Shown here: piece after piece, positions 8,399-17,380 of the stretch | How the letters are laid out: each line of letters begins with the position of its first letter | How positions within the stretch are numbered: position 1 is the first letter of the stretch | Origin: Deltaproteobacteria bacterium | Lineage (GTDB): Bacteria; Desulfobacterota; Desulfobacteria; Desulfobacterales; JAUVKB01 | NCBI GenBank assembly: GCA_030596405.1 | Contig: JAUVKB010000002.1 | Coordinates: forward strand, 1-32,983 | Reading direction: 5' to 3' | DNA length: 32,983 nucleotides | Translations under genes and position numbers: made by a program | Notes under the pieces: model-generated | Database searches by the model: none | The model's input: the letters and a program-made list of their open reading frames with translations, nothing else | Told to the model about the DNA's origin: nothing

Positions 8399-9754
8399 AT
8401 GATGGAAACCGACCGAAATAAAATACTTATTGAAAGCATCAAGAGACTGCTGAGAAGAGGGTCTACGACCCATTTGCGCAAACTCGTGAACAAAACTCAC
8501 GGGGCTGATCTGTCTGTGCTCTTCCGTTCTCTATCGCTTTCCAACCAGCATAAGCTTTTTGGCATGATAGAAGACGTCGAACAAAAAGCCACCCTTTTCA
8601 GCGAATTTGATGAAGTAGATTTCATAAATTTCATTGAGAATATGGAGTTGGATGAGGTCGTTGAAATTTTAGAACACATGCCTGTCGATGACGTTGCCGA
8701 TCTGATCGGACGCATGCCCGAAGAAAAATCCGGCAAGATTCTTGAAAAGATGAAAAAAGAGGGTTCCGATGAGGTCGAAGATCTGCTCCGTTATGAAGAT
8801 GATACGGCAGGCGGGATCATGGTTCCCGATTTTATCGCATTAAAAGAGGATACAACGGCAAAAAAGGCGATCGAATCTCTTCAAAAGGAATATATGGACG
8901 TTGAGATGCCGTTCTATCTTTATGCGGTGGATGAATACGACAAACTGGTGGGGGTCAGCTCGTTAAGAGAGCTCGTGGTGGTTCCGCCTGAAACACCCCT
9001 TAAAGACTTTATGACAACAGACGTATTTGCCGTCAGAACCGACATGGATCAGGAGGAAGTTGCAAAGATTGTTGCGCGTTATGACATTCTCGCCGTGCCG
9101 GTTGTGGATGACACAAACAGGCTGGTGGGCATAGTCACTGTTGATGATGTTATCGACATTTTCAGAAAAGAAGCAACAGAAGACATATTAAAAATGGCCG
9201 GCGTGGGCGAGGAGTTTGTTGAGACCCAGTCTATTGTCAGAAGCACGAAGATACGTCTTCCCTGGCTGCTTGCAAGCTGTATGGGGGGAGTAGTCGCTTT
9301 TTTCATAATAAATCATTTTGAACAGAGTCTGAATAAATTTATATATCTTGCGGCATTTATCCCCGTTATTATGGGTATGGGTGGAAACGTGGGAACCCAG
9401 TCCTCCACCATTGTAGTGCGGGGTCTTGCAACAGGGCGGCTCCATGTAAGAGACATCTGGTCCGTTGTTTTTAAAGAATTTTCCGTCGGTTTGATTCTCG
9501 GTCTGGTTTATGGAGCGCTAATCGGTATAGTGGCACAGGCCCGGTACAGCATGCTGTTTCTTGCCTTAACCGTAGGAGTTTCGGTAGTCAGTTCCATGAC
9601 CATTGCCGCATTGGTAGGATCGATGGTGCCGATGATATTTGCAAGGATAAATGTCGATCCCGCCGTAGCTGCAGGCCCTTTTGTAACAACGGCCATCGAT
9701 ATCATCAGCGTCTTTTTCTATTTTCAAATCGCAACAACTCTGCTTGGCATATAG
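8399..9754 (+). CDS. mgtE: Magnesium transporter MgtE
   Basis: The 451-residue length is normal for MgtE. Seen: an acidic N-terminal superhelical domain (residues about 25-130, with LEHMPVDDVADLIGRMP), a pair of CBS domains (about 135-258, the second containing LVGIVTVDDVIDI), a connecting helix, and a five-helix membrane domain starting around WLLASCMGGVVAFF. The membrane motifs PVIMGMGGNVGTQSS and the pore Asp in GPFVTTAIDI are present. The family forms homodimeric Mg2+ channels gated by cytoplasmic Mg2+ through the N and CBS domains. It follows rodZ by three bases and its end is beside the recO start, so it belongs to one compact transcription unit. Confidence 0.95.
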   Translation: MMETDRNKILIESIKRLLRRGSTTHLRKLVNKTHGADLSVLFRSLSLSNQHKLFGMIEDVEQKATLFSEFDEVDFINFIENMELDEVVEILEHMPVDDVADLIGRMPEEKSGKILEKMKKEGSDEVEDLLRYEDDTAGGIMVPDFIALKEDTTAKKAIESLQKEYMDVEMPFYLYAVDEYDKLVGVSSLRELVVVPPETPLKDFMTTDVFAVRTDMDQEEVAKIVARYDILAVPVVDDTNRLVGIVTVDDVIDIFRKEATEDILKMAGVGEEFVETQSIVRSTKIRLPWLLASCMGGVVAFFIINHFEQSLNKFIYLAAFIPVIMGMGGNVGTQSSTIVVRGLATGRLHVRDIWSVVFKEFSVGLILGLVYGALIGIVAQARYSMLFLALTVGVSVVSSMTIAALVGSMVPMIFARINVDPAVAAGPFVTTAIDIISVFFYFQIATTLLGI

Positions 9755-9758
9755 AATC

Positions 9759-10526
9759 ATGGCAAGCTTTTCCACACCCGCAATCATGCTTCGCCGTATC
9801 GATTACGGGGAGTATGATCTTATTATTACCTTTTTTACGTTAAACATGGGCAAAATCTCCACGATCGCAAAATACGCAAAAAAGAGTGTAAAACGCTTTT
9901 CAGGCATCCTTGAACTTTTTTCCGTTTTACAGGTGGTATGCAGCCCGGGCCGTGGAAAAGGGCTTCCTGTTCTTCAGGAGGCATCATTGCAGCGCCCTTT
10001 TCCGAAAATCAGGGCCGACATAAAAAAGACGGCTTATGCAAGCTACTGGGCTGAATTGATCAATGAATGGCTGGAAGACGGAAAAAAACAGATACGGCTT
10101 TATCATCTGTTCCAGTATGTATTAAATGAACTCGATCTGGATCAAACGCCGGAATCAGCCGTAAGCATCCTGTTTCAGATGAGGTTTATGAGCATATCCG
10201 GTTTTTGTCCGAATTTGAGGCATTGCTGTATCTGCGGAATCGAAACCAAAAAAATGAAGACGGATAAAATCTTTTTTAATATTAAAAAAGGCGGACTTGT
10301 ATGTGAAAACTGCGTTCCTGGATCATCAGGTAATATATATCTTTCAAAGGGGACGATTAAACAGCTTTTGTGGGTCGGAAACGGTGATTTGGCCAGGGCA
10401 AAAAGGCTCAGGTTTTCGCATAATGCTTTAAATGAAAGCACAAAATTTCTTGAGGCATTTGTGCCGTATCATCTGGGCAGGGAGACTAAGAGTTTGAAAA
10501 TTTTGAAACAGTTACGTCAGGAATGA
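9759..10526 (+). CDS. recO: DNA repair protein RecO
   Basis: RecO mediates RecA loading on SSB-coated DNA in the RecFOR pathway. The protein shows the OB-fold N-terminus (TPAIMLRRIDYGEYDLIITFFT), a helical centre, and a zinc-binding region with CPNLRHCCICG followed by CENC, the usual four-cysteine arrangement. The ATG at 9759 is chosen because family members begin a few residues before the TPAI motif; an in-frame TTG at 9744 would overlap the end of mgtE and add five residues. Length of 255 residues is typical. It is followed after four bases by the GHMP kinase gene. Confidence 0.93.
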   Translation: MASFSTPAIMLRRIDYGEYDLIITFFTLNMGKISTIAKYAKKSVKRFSGILELFSVLQVVCSPGRGKGLPVLQEASLQRPFPKIRADIKKTAYASYWAELINEWLEDGKKQIRLYHLFQYVLNELDLDQTPESAVSILFQMRFMSISGFCPNLRHCCICGIETKKMKTDKIFFNIKKGGLVCENCVPGSSGNIYLSKGTIKQLLWVGNGDLARAKRLRFSHNALNESTKFLEAFVPYHLGRETKSLKILKQLRQE

Positions 10527-10530
10527 GGCA

Positions 10531-11658
10531 GTGAAAAACGGTGATTTGAGAAAAATTCTTGAGATGCAAAATATTGAGGCATCGGCTCCGTGCAGGATCG
10601 ACATGGGCGGGACCCTTGATATCAGCACATTCTATTATCCGCTCAGGCATTTTTTCCCATGTACGTTTAACCTGGCGATCGACTTGAGAACACGGGTCAG
10701 GCTTCTTCCGCATAATGAAAAGCTGGTAAAGGTCACTTCAATGGGGTTTGAAAGCGTTGAATATCCTCTTGAAAAAGCCCCTTTTGATCATCCCCTCGGT
10801 CTGATGTTTGCCGTTGCAGCCTATTTCGGAGCCGAAGGCGTAAACATAGTAATCGAATCGTCATCACCGCCGCGCAGCGCTTTAGGCGGTTCCTCTGCGG
10901 CGGCAGTCGCTCTTGTTGCGGCCTTTTCAGAAGTTTATAAACAGATGGGCGATTCAAAAGATAGCCCCATGGGCGGTACGGGCATTTCAAGGCAAAAGGC
11001 CGCCATACTTGCCCATGCCATTGAAGAAAGCGTGGCAGGCGTGCCGTGCGGCCTCCAGGATCAGCTTGCAGCAGCATACGGCGGGGTTAATGCATGGCGC
11101 TGGCGCTCGAATATTGACGAGCCTTTGTTTAAACAAGAATGCGTTGTTAAAAAATCTTTTTTCAAGGATCTTGAAAGGCACATTCTTCTGGCCTATTGCG
11201 GCGCGCCTCATGAATCAAAAAACATCAATAAAAGATGGATACAACAGTTTGTTTCAGGCAAAAACCGCAATCTTTGGATCGAAATAGTAAAATCCACAAA
11301 AAAATTTGTCGAGGCGATATCTGTTTTTAACTTTAAAGACGCTTTAATATTAATGAACAACGAAACAGCCATAAGAAAGAAGATGACTCCCGACGTACTC
11401 GATGATATGGGGGGAAGACTGGTCGATTCAGCCGTCAAAAACGGTTGCGGAGCAAGGTTCACCGGTGCGGGAGGCGGCGGCTGCATCTGGGCATTGGGTG
11501 ACATGGAAAAAATTGACAGGTTGCGGGAAGCATGGGGAAAAATCCTTTTTGACAGGCAAGAAGCCTGTCTGCTTGACTTAAAAATTGATTCAAAAGGGGT
11601 TTTATATAAAAGCAGTAAAAAAACCTGTTTAACCTGTTTAAATTGTTTGGATTGTTGA
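10531..11658 (+). CDS. GHMP-family sugar kinase
   Basis: Seen: an N-terminal substrate loop (APCRIDMGGTLD), the ATP-binding GHMP motif PPRSALGGSSAAAVAL at about residue 111, EESVAGVPCGLQDQLAAAYGG, and the C-terminal glycine-rich motif GARFTGAGGGGCIWA. The overall pattern is closest to the heptose-7-phosphate kinase (HddA) and galactokinase-like branches; the actual sugar cannot be told from sequence. GTG at 10531 is the best start: AGGA lies about nine bases upstream and the gap to recO is four bases. The last twelve codons are a degenerate 9-bp repeat that gives a Cys-rich tail, which is not a family feature. Its place between recO and glyQ suggests shared transcription rather than shared function. 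Confidence 0.85.
   Translation: MKNGDLRKILEMQNIEASAPCRIDMGGTLDISTFYYPLRHFFPCTFNLAIDLRTRVRLLPHNEKLVKVTSMGFESVEYPLEKAPFDHPLGLMFAVAAYFGAEGVNIVIESSSPPRSALGGSSAAAVALVAAFSEVYKQMGDSKDSPMGGTGISRQKAAILAHAIEESVAGVPCGLQDQLAAAYGGVNAWRWRSNIDEPLFKQECVVKKSFFKDLERHILLAYCGAPHESKNINKRWIQQFVSGKNRNLWIEIVKSTKKFVEAISVFNFKDALILMNNETAIRKKMTPDVLDDMGGRLVDSAVKNGCGARFTGAGGGGCIWALGDMEKIDRLREAWGKILFDRQEACLLDLKIDSKGVLYKSSKKTCLTCLNCLDC
11623..11658 (+). repeat. Degenerate 9-bp tandem repeat at the 3' end of the GHMP kinase gene
   Basis: Four consecutive units ACCTGTTTA, ACCTGTTTA, AATTGTTTG, GATTGTTGA fill the last twelve codons. They translate as TCL TCL NCL DC and stop, adding four cysteines to the kinase C-terminus. Confidence 0.8.
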
Positions 11659-11667
11659 GGAAAGAAA

Positions 11668-12555
11668 ATGAATTTCCAGGAAATTATAATGTCATTGCAA
11701 AAATATTGGGCGCGCAAGGGTTGCATGCTGCTTCAGCCTTACGATATGGAGGTCGGCGCAGGAACGTTTCATCCGGCTACACTTTTAAAAGCTCTAGGGC
11801 CTGAACCATGGAACGCAGCTTATGTGCAGCCTTCCAGACGCCCGACCGACGGCCGCTATGGTGAAAATCCCAACAGGCTGCAACACTACTACCAGTTTCA
11901 GGTCATACTGAAACCTTCTCCCATGGACGTGCAAAAGCAGTACCTTCAGAGTTTAAGGGCGCTTGGGATAGAGCCGCTTGAACACGATATAAGGTTTGTG
12001 GAAGACGACTGGGAATCACCTACCCTCGGCGCATCCGGTCTTGGCTGGGAAGTCTGGCTCGACGGCATGGAGATTACCCAGTTCACCTATTTTCAGATGG
12101 CCGGCAGCATAGAACTTTCCCCCGTATCCGTGGAGATCACCTATGGTTTAGAACGTATCGCCATGTATCTCCAGGGGTTAGGCAATGTTTACGACCTGCA
12201 ATGGAACGACAATATTATATACAAAGACGTGCATCACCAGCAGGAAGTTGAACAGTCCACATACAATTTTGAGCAGGCCGACGTCGATATGCTCCTTGAA
12301 CTTTTTAATAAATACGAGGCTGAAGCAAACAGGATAATCAATGAATCACTTGTTATCCCGGCCTATGAATACTGTCTGAAATGTTCACATACTTTTAATC
12401 TTCTTGATGCGCGCGCAGCCATCAGCGTTACGGAAAGAACAAGCTATATCGCGCGCATAAGGCATATTGCAAGAGCCTGTGCTGAAAAATATTTAAAGCA
12501 AAGGGAGGCTGTCGGTTTCCCACTAATGGAAAAAGATAAAATGGAAAAGAAATAA
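11668..12555 (+). CDS. glyQ: Glycyl-tRNA synthetase alpha subunit
   Basis: The 295-residue protein matches the alpha chain of the bacterial alpha2beta2 glycyl-tRNA synthetase, which carries the class II catalytic core. Seen: LQKYWARKGCMLLQPYDMEVGAGTFHP at the start, PSRRPTDGRYGENPNRLQHYYQFQV, VEDDWESPTLGASGLGWEVW, and YGLERIAMYLQG. The ATG at 11668 has GAGGAAAG upstream. It is followed after 14 bases by glyS, the usual arrangement. Confidence 0.97.
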   Translation: MNFQEIIMSLQKYWARKGCMLLQPYDMEVGAGTFHPATLLKALGPEPWNAAYVQPSRRPTDGRYGENPNRLQHYYQFQVILKPSPMDVQKQYLQSLRALGIEPLEHDIRFVEDDWESPTLGASGLGWEVWLDGMEITQFTYFQMAGSIELSPVSVEITYGLERIAMYLQGLGNVYDLQWNDNIIYKDVHHQQEVEQSTYNFEQADVDMLLELFNKYEAEANRIINESLVIPAYEYCLKCSHTFNLLDARAAISVTERTSYIARIRHIARACAEKYLKQREAVGFPLMEKDKMEKK

Positions 12556-12569
12556 AAAAAGAGATAGAT

Positions 12570-14663
12570 ATGAACATATTATTGCTTGAAATAGGAACCG
12601 AAGAAATCCCTGCCGGATATATCGAACCTGCATTAAAGGCGCTTTCCACAAATCTTTTAAAGGCATTGTCCGATGCCCGCATAGAACACGGCGATGCTGC
12701 AACATTTGGAACGCCGAAAAGGCTTGCAGTTGAAATTAAAAATGTTGCATCCAAACAAAAATCGATAACAACCGAGGTGACAGGGCCTCCTGAAAAGGTG
12801 GGATTTAATGCAAACGGTCGGCCCACCGTTGCCACGGAAAAATTTGCCGAAAAGATCGGCATCCCGGTAAACAGGATAAAAATAAAAAATACAAAAAAAG
12901 GCCCGTATCTATGCGCAACCAGGACGGAAACGGGTCTTTTGACAAAGAGACTTCTTAAAAATATCCTGCCGGAGACTATTTTATCGATACCTTTTCCAAA
13001 GACCATGAGATGGGCCGATCTTTGCCTCGATTTTGCAAGGCCTATACAATCGATTCTGGCCCTTTTTGGAAACAGCGCTGTCTCTTTTAAGCTGGGGAAT
13101 ATAAAAAGCGGCAGGTATACTTTCGGCCATCGGTTTACACATACGGGAAAGATAAAAATTTCAAATCCGCAAGAGTATATCAAAAGCCTTGAGTCTGCGG
13201 ATGTGCTGGCTGATATTGACCAGAGGAAAAAATGCATAGAGGATAAAATATCAAAAGCCGCAAACAGGCTTGGAGGCAGGGTTCTGCCTGACAGCGCTCT
13301 TGTCGATACTGTAACCAACCTTGTTGAATATCCCGCAGTTACGGCGGGAAAGTTTGATATAAAATATTTAGAGCTTCCCGGTGAGGTATTGATCACTTCC
13401 ATGCGCGAACACCAAAAATACTTTGCCGTGATTGACGAAAGCGGCAAGCTTATGCCGTGCTTTATTGTGGTGAACAACACTCCTGCAAAGGACATGGCTG
13501 TAGTTGCAAGAGGGCATGAACGGGTGTTAAGAGCCCGGCTCGAAGACGCGATGTTTTTTTATCAAAAAGATTTGGAAAGTTCCATTGAAGATCTGACGGA
13601 AAAATTAAAAAGGGTTCTTTTTCAGGCAAAACTTGGTACCATGTATGAAAAAGTGATCCGGGTTCAAAAGATCGCCGGGTTTTTGGCGGATGCTGTTGAT
13701 GGGGGGGCGGATTTTAAAAAGCAGGTTCAAAGAGCGGCTTTTTTATGCAAATTTGATCTTGTCAGCCATATTGTGGTTGAATTTCCTAAATTACAAGGGG
13801 TTATGGGAAAAATTTATTCCTTGCTCGCCAAAGAGCCGGATGAAGTTGCCTCTGCAATCAAAGAGCATTACATGCCGATCTATTCAGGCGGGCCGCTTCC
13901 GGGAACCGATTCGGGAGCCATACTCGGCATCGCCGACAAGATCGATTCCATATGCGGATGCTTCTCTGCCGGGCTGATACCGACGGGCGCTTCAGATCCA
14001 TACGCGCTTCGGCGGCAGGGCATCGGTATCGTGCAGATTATGCTTGATAAAGGCTTGACTTTTTCCTTAAAAAGCTTGATTGAAAACAGCGTCATACTCT
14101 TTGGAAGCAAAAGTGAGCATGAAACAAAGGAGACAGTCGGCAAGGTGCACACTTTTTTGCAAAACAGAATATCGCATCTTCTGGCTGAACAAGGGTTTGC
14201 AAAAGATACAATAGCCGCCATTATCAGTGTTTCAACTGATAATGTGCCCAATGTATGGAACAGGGTGCGCGCATTGGAAAACCTTAAAAGCAAACCGGAT
14301 TTTGAGCCTATAGCGGTTGCTTTTAAGCGCGTTGTCAATATAATAAAAAAATCAGGGCAAACTGAAATATATACGGTTAATAAAGAGCTGTTTCAACATG
14401 AATGCGAGCATGCTCTGTTTGCGGCCTATAGTGAAGTTAAAATAAAGGTGCTGGAAAATCTTGACCAGTCATATTTTGATCAGTCGTATTTTGATAGGGC
14501 GCTTGCCGACATGGCTTGTCTGCGTAATTTTGTGGATGATTTTTTTGACGGCGTCATGGTAATGGCAAAAGATGCCGGCCAGCAGCACAACAGGCTTGCG
14601 CTCCTTGGACTTATTGCCGGCCTGTTTGCTTTGTTTGCCGATTTTTCAAAAATTTCAACTTGA
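12570..14663 (+). CDS. glyS: Glycyl-tRNA synthetase beta subunit
   Basis: At 697 residues this is the normal size of the beta chain, which supplies the HD-like and anticodon-binding domains for tRNA(Gly). Seen: the N-terminal LLLEIGTEEIPAGYI motif, MRWADLCLDFARPIQ, TSMREHQKYFAV, ARLEDAMFFYQKDL and the C-terminal DALR-type anticodon region ending RLALLGLIAGLF. A 15-bp in-frame tandem duplication at 14466-14495 gives two QSYFD units just before the C-terminal helices; it lies where a surface loop is likely, so function is probably kept. Confidence 0.97.
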   Translation: MNILLLEIGTEEIPAGYIEPALKALSTNLLKALSDARIEHGDAATFGTPKRLAVEIKNVASKQKSITTEVTGPPEKVGFNANGRPTVATEKFAEKIGIPVNRIKIKNTKKGPYLCATRTETGLLTKRLLKNILPETILSIPFPKTMRWADLCLDFARPIQSILALFGNSAVSFKLGNIKSGRYTFGHRFTHTGKIKISNPQEYIKSLESADVLADIDQRKKCIEDKISKAANRLGGRVLPDSALVDTVTNLVEYPAVTAGKFDIKYLELPGEVLITSMREHQKYFAVIDESGKLMPCFIVVNNTPAKDMAVVARGHERVLRARLEDAMFFYQKDLESSIEDLTEKLKRVLFQAKLGTMYEKVIRVQKIAGFLADAVDGGADFKKQVQRAAFLCKFDLVSHIVVEFPKLQGVMGKIYSLLAKEPDEVASAIKEHYMPIYSGGPLPGTDSGAILGIADKIDSICGCFSAGLIPTGASDPYALRRQGIGIVQIMLDKGLTFSLKSLIENSVILFGSKSEHETKETVGKVHTFLQNRISHLLAEQGFAKDTIAAIISVSTDNVPNVWNRVRALENLKSKPDFEPIAVAFKRVVNIIKKSGQTEIYTVNKELFQHECEHALFAAYSEVKIKVLENLDQSYFDQSYFDRALADMACLRNFVDDFFDGVMVMAKDAGQQHNRLALLGLIAGLFALFADFSKIST
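14466..14495 (+). repeat. 15-bp in-frame tandem duplication in glyS
   Basis: Two copies of CAGTC(A/G)TATTTTGAT lie back to back (14466-14480 and 14481-14495), differing at one base. They encode QSYFD twice. Confidence 0.85.
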
Positions 14664-14706
14664 CAAAAAGCGTTTCGCAAAAGTTTCGCTTTTAAGGAGT
14701 AAAAAA

Positions 14707-14934
14707 ATTACAGAAATTATAGAAATCATTAAAATAGTTCTTCTGGTATGGATCTGCTGCTGGCTTTTGAGTTCCCTTGCGTATCTTATACCTTTGTTCA
14801 TTAAGGCAAAACGCAGCGGCGCCAAGCTTTTAAGCAAGGAAACCATAGACCGCATATCCATCTTAATAATAACATGGCCGGTTGTTATTTTTGTCTATTT
14901 ACATGCCTACGCACAATTGAAAAATAAAAAATAA
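14707..14934 (+). CDS. Small membrane protein with probable ATT start codon
   Basis: I do not recognise a named family. The frame encodes a hydrophobic helix (IVLLVWICCWLLSSLAYLIPLFI), a basic loop (KAKRSGAKLLSKETIDR), and a second hydrophobic helix (ISILIITWPVVIFVYLHAYA), ending KNKK; this is a two-helix membrane hairpin of about 75 residues. No ATG, GTG or TTG lies between the glyS stop and the first helix in this frame. A strong AAGGAG at 14694-14699 sits seven bases before the codon ATT at 14707, so ATT is the probable start. The only in-frame ATG (14572) would overlap glyS by 92 bases and add a stretch with no gene-like character. It precedes the HTH-EIIA gene by nine bases. Confidence 0.65.
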   Translation: MTEIIEIIKIVLLVWICCWLLSSLAYLIPLFIKAKRSGAKLLSKETIDRISILIITWPVVIFVYLHAYAQLKNKK

Positions 14935-14943
14935 CCACTCAGA

Positions 14944-15633
14944 ATGAAGCTTGCCATCAACGAAATTGCGAAATATCTGGATCTTCCTGTAAACACCGTG
15001 GAACGATGGATACGGCAGGGAAAGATACCTGTGCATAGAGACGGCCCTGATTGTATATTTAAAAAATCGATTCTAAAAAAATGGGCTGTATCCCGCAATC
15101 TTTCTTTTACACTGCCAAAAAATAGTGAAACAAAACATCCGGGTATTGAGATGGAAAACCTTTTGCCGGCGATTAAACGCGGCGGACTGATCCATAATAC
15201 CAAAGGAGACAGTGTAAACGCAGTGCTGAAAGCTGCTGTGGATAAAATAGGCATGTTGTCTGCTGACGCTAAAAAGGAGTTATATGAAAGACTCCTTGAA
15301 AGGGAACGGTTGACATCGACAGGAATCGGCAACGGAGTTGCGATCCCCCATCCGCGCACGCAACTGCCGGAAGTCAAAGAGAATGCTTCAATAACAACAT
15401 GTTTTCTTGAAGAACCGGTAGATTTCAGCGCGGTAGACGACAAACCTGTATTTGTAATGTTCATCCTTTTAAGTCCGTCTGTAAAGATACACCTCCGTCT
15501 TCTGTCAAGGCTCGCTTTTTGCTTGCGGGATGAATCTTTTGTGAAGTTTTTAAGAACAACTCCCGATACGGATGCTTTTTTTGAGAGAATAGCAGCCTTT
15601 GAGAAACAGATAGACAAAACAGACGCCCTTTAA
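14944..15633 (+). CDS. Excisionase/MerR-type HTH fused to PTS EIIA domain
   Basis: Residues about 1-55 form a helix-turn-helix of the excisionase/MerR type (INEIAKYLDLPVNTVERWIRQGKIP). Residues about 75-222 are a fructose/nitrogen-type PTS EIIA domain (PtsN-like), with the phosphorylatable His at 136 in GVAIPHPR and the later HLRLLSRLAFCLRD helix. No EIIB or EIIC domain is nearby, so a regulatory rather than sugar-uptake role is likely, with phosphorylation state modulating DNA or protein binding. The gene lies nine bases after the small membrane protein and twelve bases before the ClC gene, suggesting these are controlled together. Confidence 0.88.
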   Translation: MKLAINEIAKYLDLPVNTVERWIRQGKIPVHRDGPDCIFKKSILKKWAVSRNLSFTLPKNSETKHPGIEMENLLPAIKRGGLIHNTKGDSVNAVLKAAVDKIGMLSADAKKELYERLLERERLTSTGIGNGVAIPHPRTQLPEVKENASITTCFLEEPVDFSAVDDKPVFVMFILLSPSVKIHLRLLSRLAFCLRDESFVKFLRTTPDTDAFFERIAAFEKQIDKTDAL

Positions 15634-15644
15634 ATTCCAAAGAT

Positions 15645-17369
15645 ATGCATAGTCTAAAATCATGGCGTTATCCAGCTAAATGGATTCTTTTTCGCACGGA
15701 CGACCGTTTGCTGCTCATATTTATTGCCGTTATTGTGGGGATATGCAGCAGTCTGGCGGCTATTTTGCTGAACCGTTCACTTATAGCGATATTAAGCTGG
15801 CTCCATCCTTTCCGCCAAATCTGGTGGGCATTTGTGCTTCCTGGAATAGGGGCCGCCATGTCATCACTTTTTCTTGAAAAGATTGTAAATGAAGGAGCGG
15901 GGCACGGCGTGCCTGAAGTTGTTTACAGTGTGTCGCGTTACGGCGGCTTGATGCGCTTTCGCTCAAGTTTTTCCAGATTGATTTCCAGTTGTCTTACCAT
16001 CGGCAGCGGCGGATCAGCAGGCCCGGAGGCGCCCGTCGTTATGAGCGGAGCCGCCATCGGTTCCAATATCGCCAAATTTTTTTCCTTAAACGACCGTCAG
16101 CGCGTTGCCCTTGTCGGCTGCGGGGCCGCCGCCGCCATATCTTCCATATTCAATGCACCGATTGCAGGCATGATCTTTTCCATGGAGGTAATATTAGGAG
16201 AATGGTCTTCTGCGTATCTTATTCCGATCGCTATCGCTTCTGTCGCCGGAACTGAAGTCAGCCGGATACTTCAAGGAAATCAGATTGTTTTTTCACATCG
16301 TCACTTTGACATAGATCTGATGAATATTGTCGTTTGCCTCGGTCTTGCAATTATTACCGCGGCTGCGTCGATTCTTTTAACCCGTATGATAAAATATATG
16401 AACGGCAAATACGGCAAGGCGCCTGTTCCCTTGTGGATGCGGGCAGCGCTCGGAGGCTGCACGGTCGGCCTTATCGGTCTTTTTTTTCCCGTTGTCCTCG
16501 GAGAAGGGTACAATTCGATACACATGATGATAGAAGGCGTATTTGCGCAGGGCTTTATTATCGTCGTCCTGGCCGCATTTTTAAAAATCCTGGCTACTTC
16601 TCTTACTTTGGGATCGGGTGGATCGGGTGGAATATTTGCTCCCTGTCTTGTTATCGGCAGTTTCACGGGTCTGGCCTATCACCGGGGCCTTGTTTTATTG
16701 TGGCCTTCCGTATCATGGGTCAACGAAGGATGTTTTGCTCTACTCGGAATGGCAGGTTTAATCAGCGGCATGCTGCAGGCCCCCATGACGGCAATTTTCC
16801 TTATTGTTGAAATTACAGGTGGTTATGAAGTTATTTTACCGCTTATCATTGTCTCGACCATTTCAACAACATTTTGCCGCTATATTGAATCAGCATCTTT
16901 TTATTTAAAGGATCTGACTGAAAAGGGCCATTTGTTGAGGCCCCGCACTGATGCCCGCGTGCTGACGGAATTGAACGTTCGGGAACTTCTTGAAACAGAT
17001 TGCATCGGCGTAAAACAGAACATGCTGCTCAGGGATTTTATCAATATTGTAAAAAAATCGCATAGAAACTATTTTCCCGTAGAAGATGAAAAGACCGGCC
17101 ATTTTCTTGGAATGATCTATCTGGATGACATCCGGCCCTATCTTTTTAATCCCGGAATGTATGATGCTGTTTTACTGGGCCAGATAATGGATATCAATGT
17201 TCAAACCGTTGCCCTTGACGATGACCTGACGGAGATATTGGACATAATGGATATAAACCATCTTTACAGTATGCCGGTTGTTGCAGATAATAAGTTCGCA
17301 GGTATGATTTCAAAGGCAACGCTTTTAAATCAATATCGTAAAGAGCTTATGGTTCAAGCTAACGATTAA
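15645..17369 (+). CDS. ClC-family chloride channel/transporter with CBS pair
   Basis: The 574-residue membrane protein has the ClC core followed by two cytoplasmic CBS domains (about residues 445-570). Selectivity motifs are seen: GHGVPE at 86-91 (the site of Ser107 in E. coli ClC-ec1 is His here), GSAGPEAP at about 123-130 with the gating Glu at 128 in a GPEAP rather than GREGP setting, and GSGGSGGIFAP near 325. His at the Ser107 site occurs in a known bacterial sub-branch, so it is not necessarily a defect. Anion specificity and channel-versus-exchanger mode cannot be read from sequence. The adjacent EIIA and stress-type genes suggest a role in ion or pH stress. Confidence 0.92.
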   Translation: MHSLKSWRYPAKWILFRTDDRLLLIFIAVIVGICSSLAAILLNRSLIAILSWLHPFRQIWWAFVLPGIGAAMSSLFLEKIVNEGAGHGVPEVVYSVSRYGGLMRFRSSFSRLISSCLTIGSGGSAGPEAPVVMSGAAIGSNIAKFFSLNDRQRVALVGCGAAAAISSIFNAPIAGMIFSMEVILGEWSSAYLIPIAIASVAGTEVSRILQGNQIVFSHRHFDIDLMNIVVCLGLAIITAAASILLTRMIKYMNGKYGKAPVPLWMRAALGGCTVGLIGLFFPVVLGEGYNSIHMMIEGVFAQGFIIVVLAAFLKILATSLTLGSGGSGGIFAPCLVIGSFTGLAYHRGLVLLWPSVSWVNEGCFALLGMAGLISGMLQAPMTAIFLIVEITGGYEVILPLIIVSTISTTFCRYIESASFYLKDLTEKGHLLRPRTDARVLTELNVRELLETDCIGVKQNMLLRDFINIVKKSHRNYFPVEDEKTGHFLGMIYLDDIRPYLFNPGMYDAVLLGQIMDINVQTVALDDDLTEILDIMDINHLYSMPVVADNKFAGMISKATLLNQYRKELMVQAND

Positions 17370-17380
17370 AGGAGAATTAA

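Noticed and set aside
12428..13495. A 355-codon minus-strand frame
   Set aside because: It is antisense to glyQ and glyS, which are certain genes with full family motifs; the long frame is a codon-bias shadow.
14572..14706. An upstream extension of the small membrane protein to an ATG inside glyS
   Set aside because: It would overlap glyS by 92 bases and add residues without gene-like character, while a strong ribosome binding site lies at 14694-14699.
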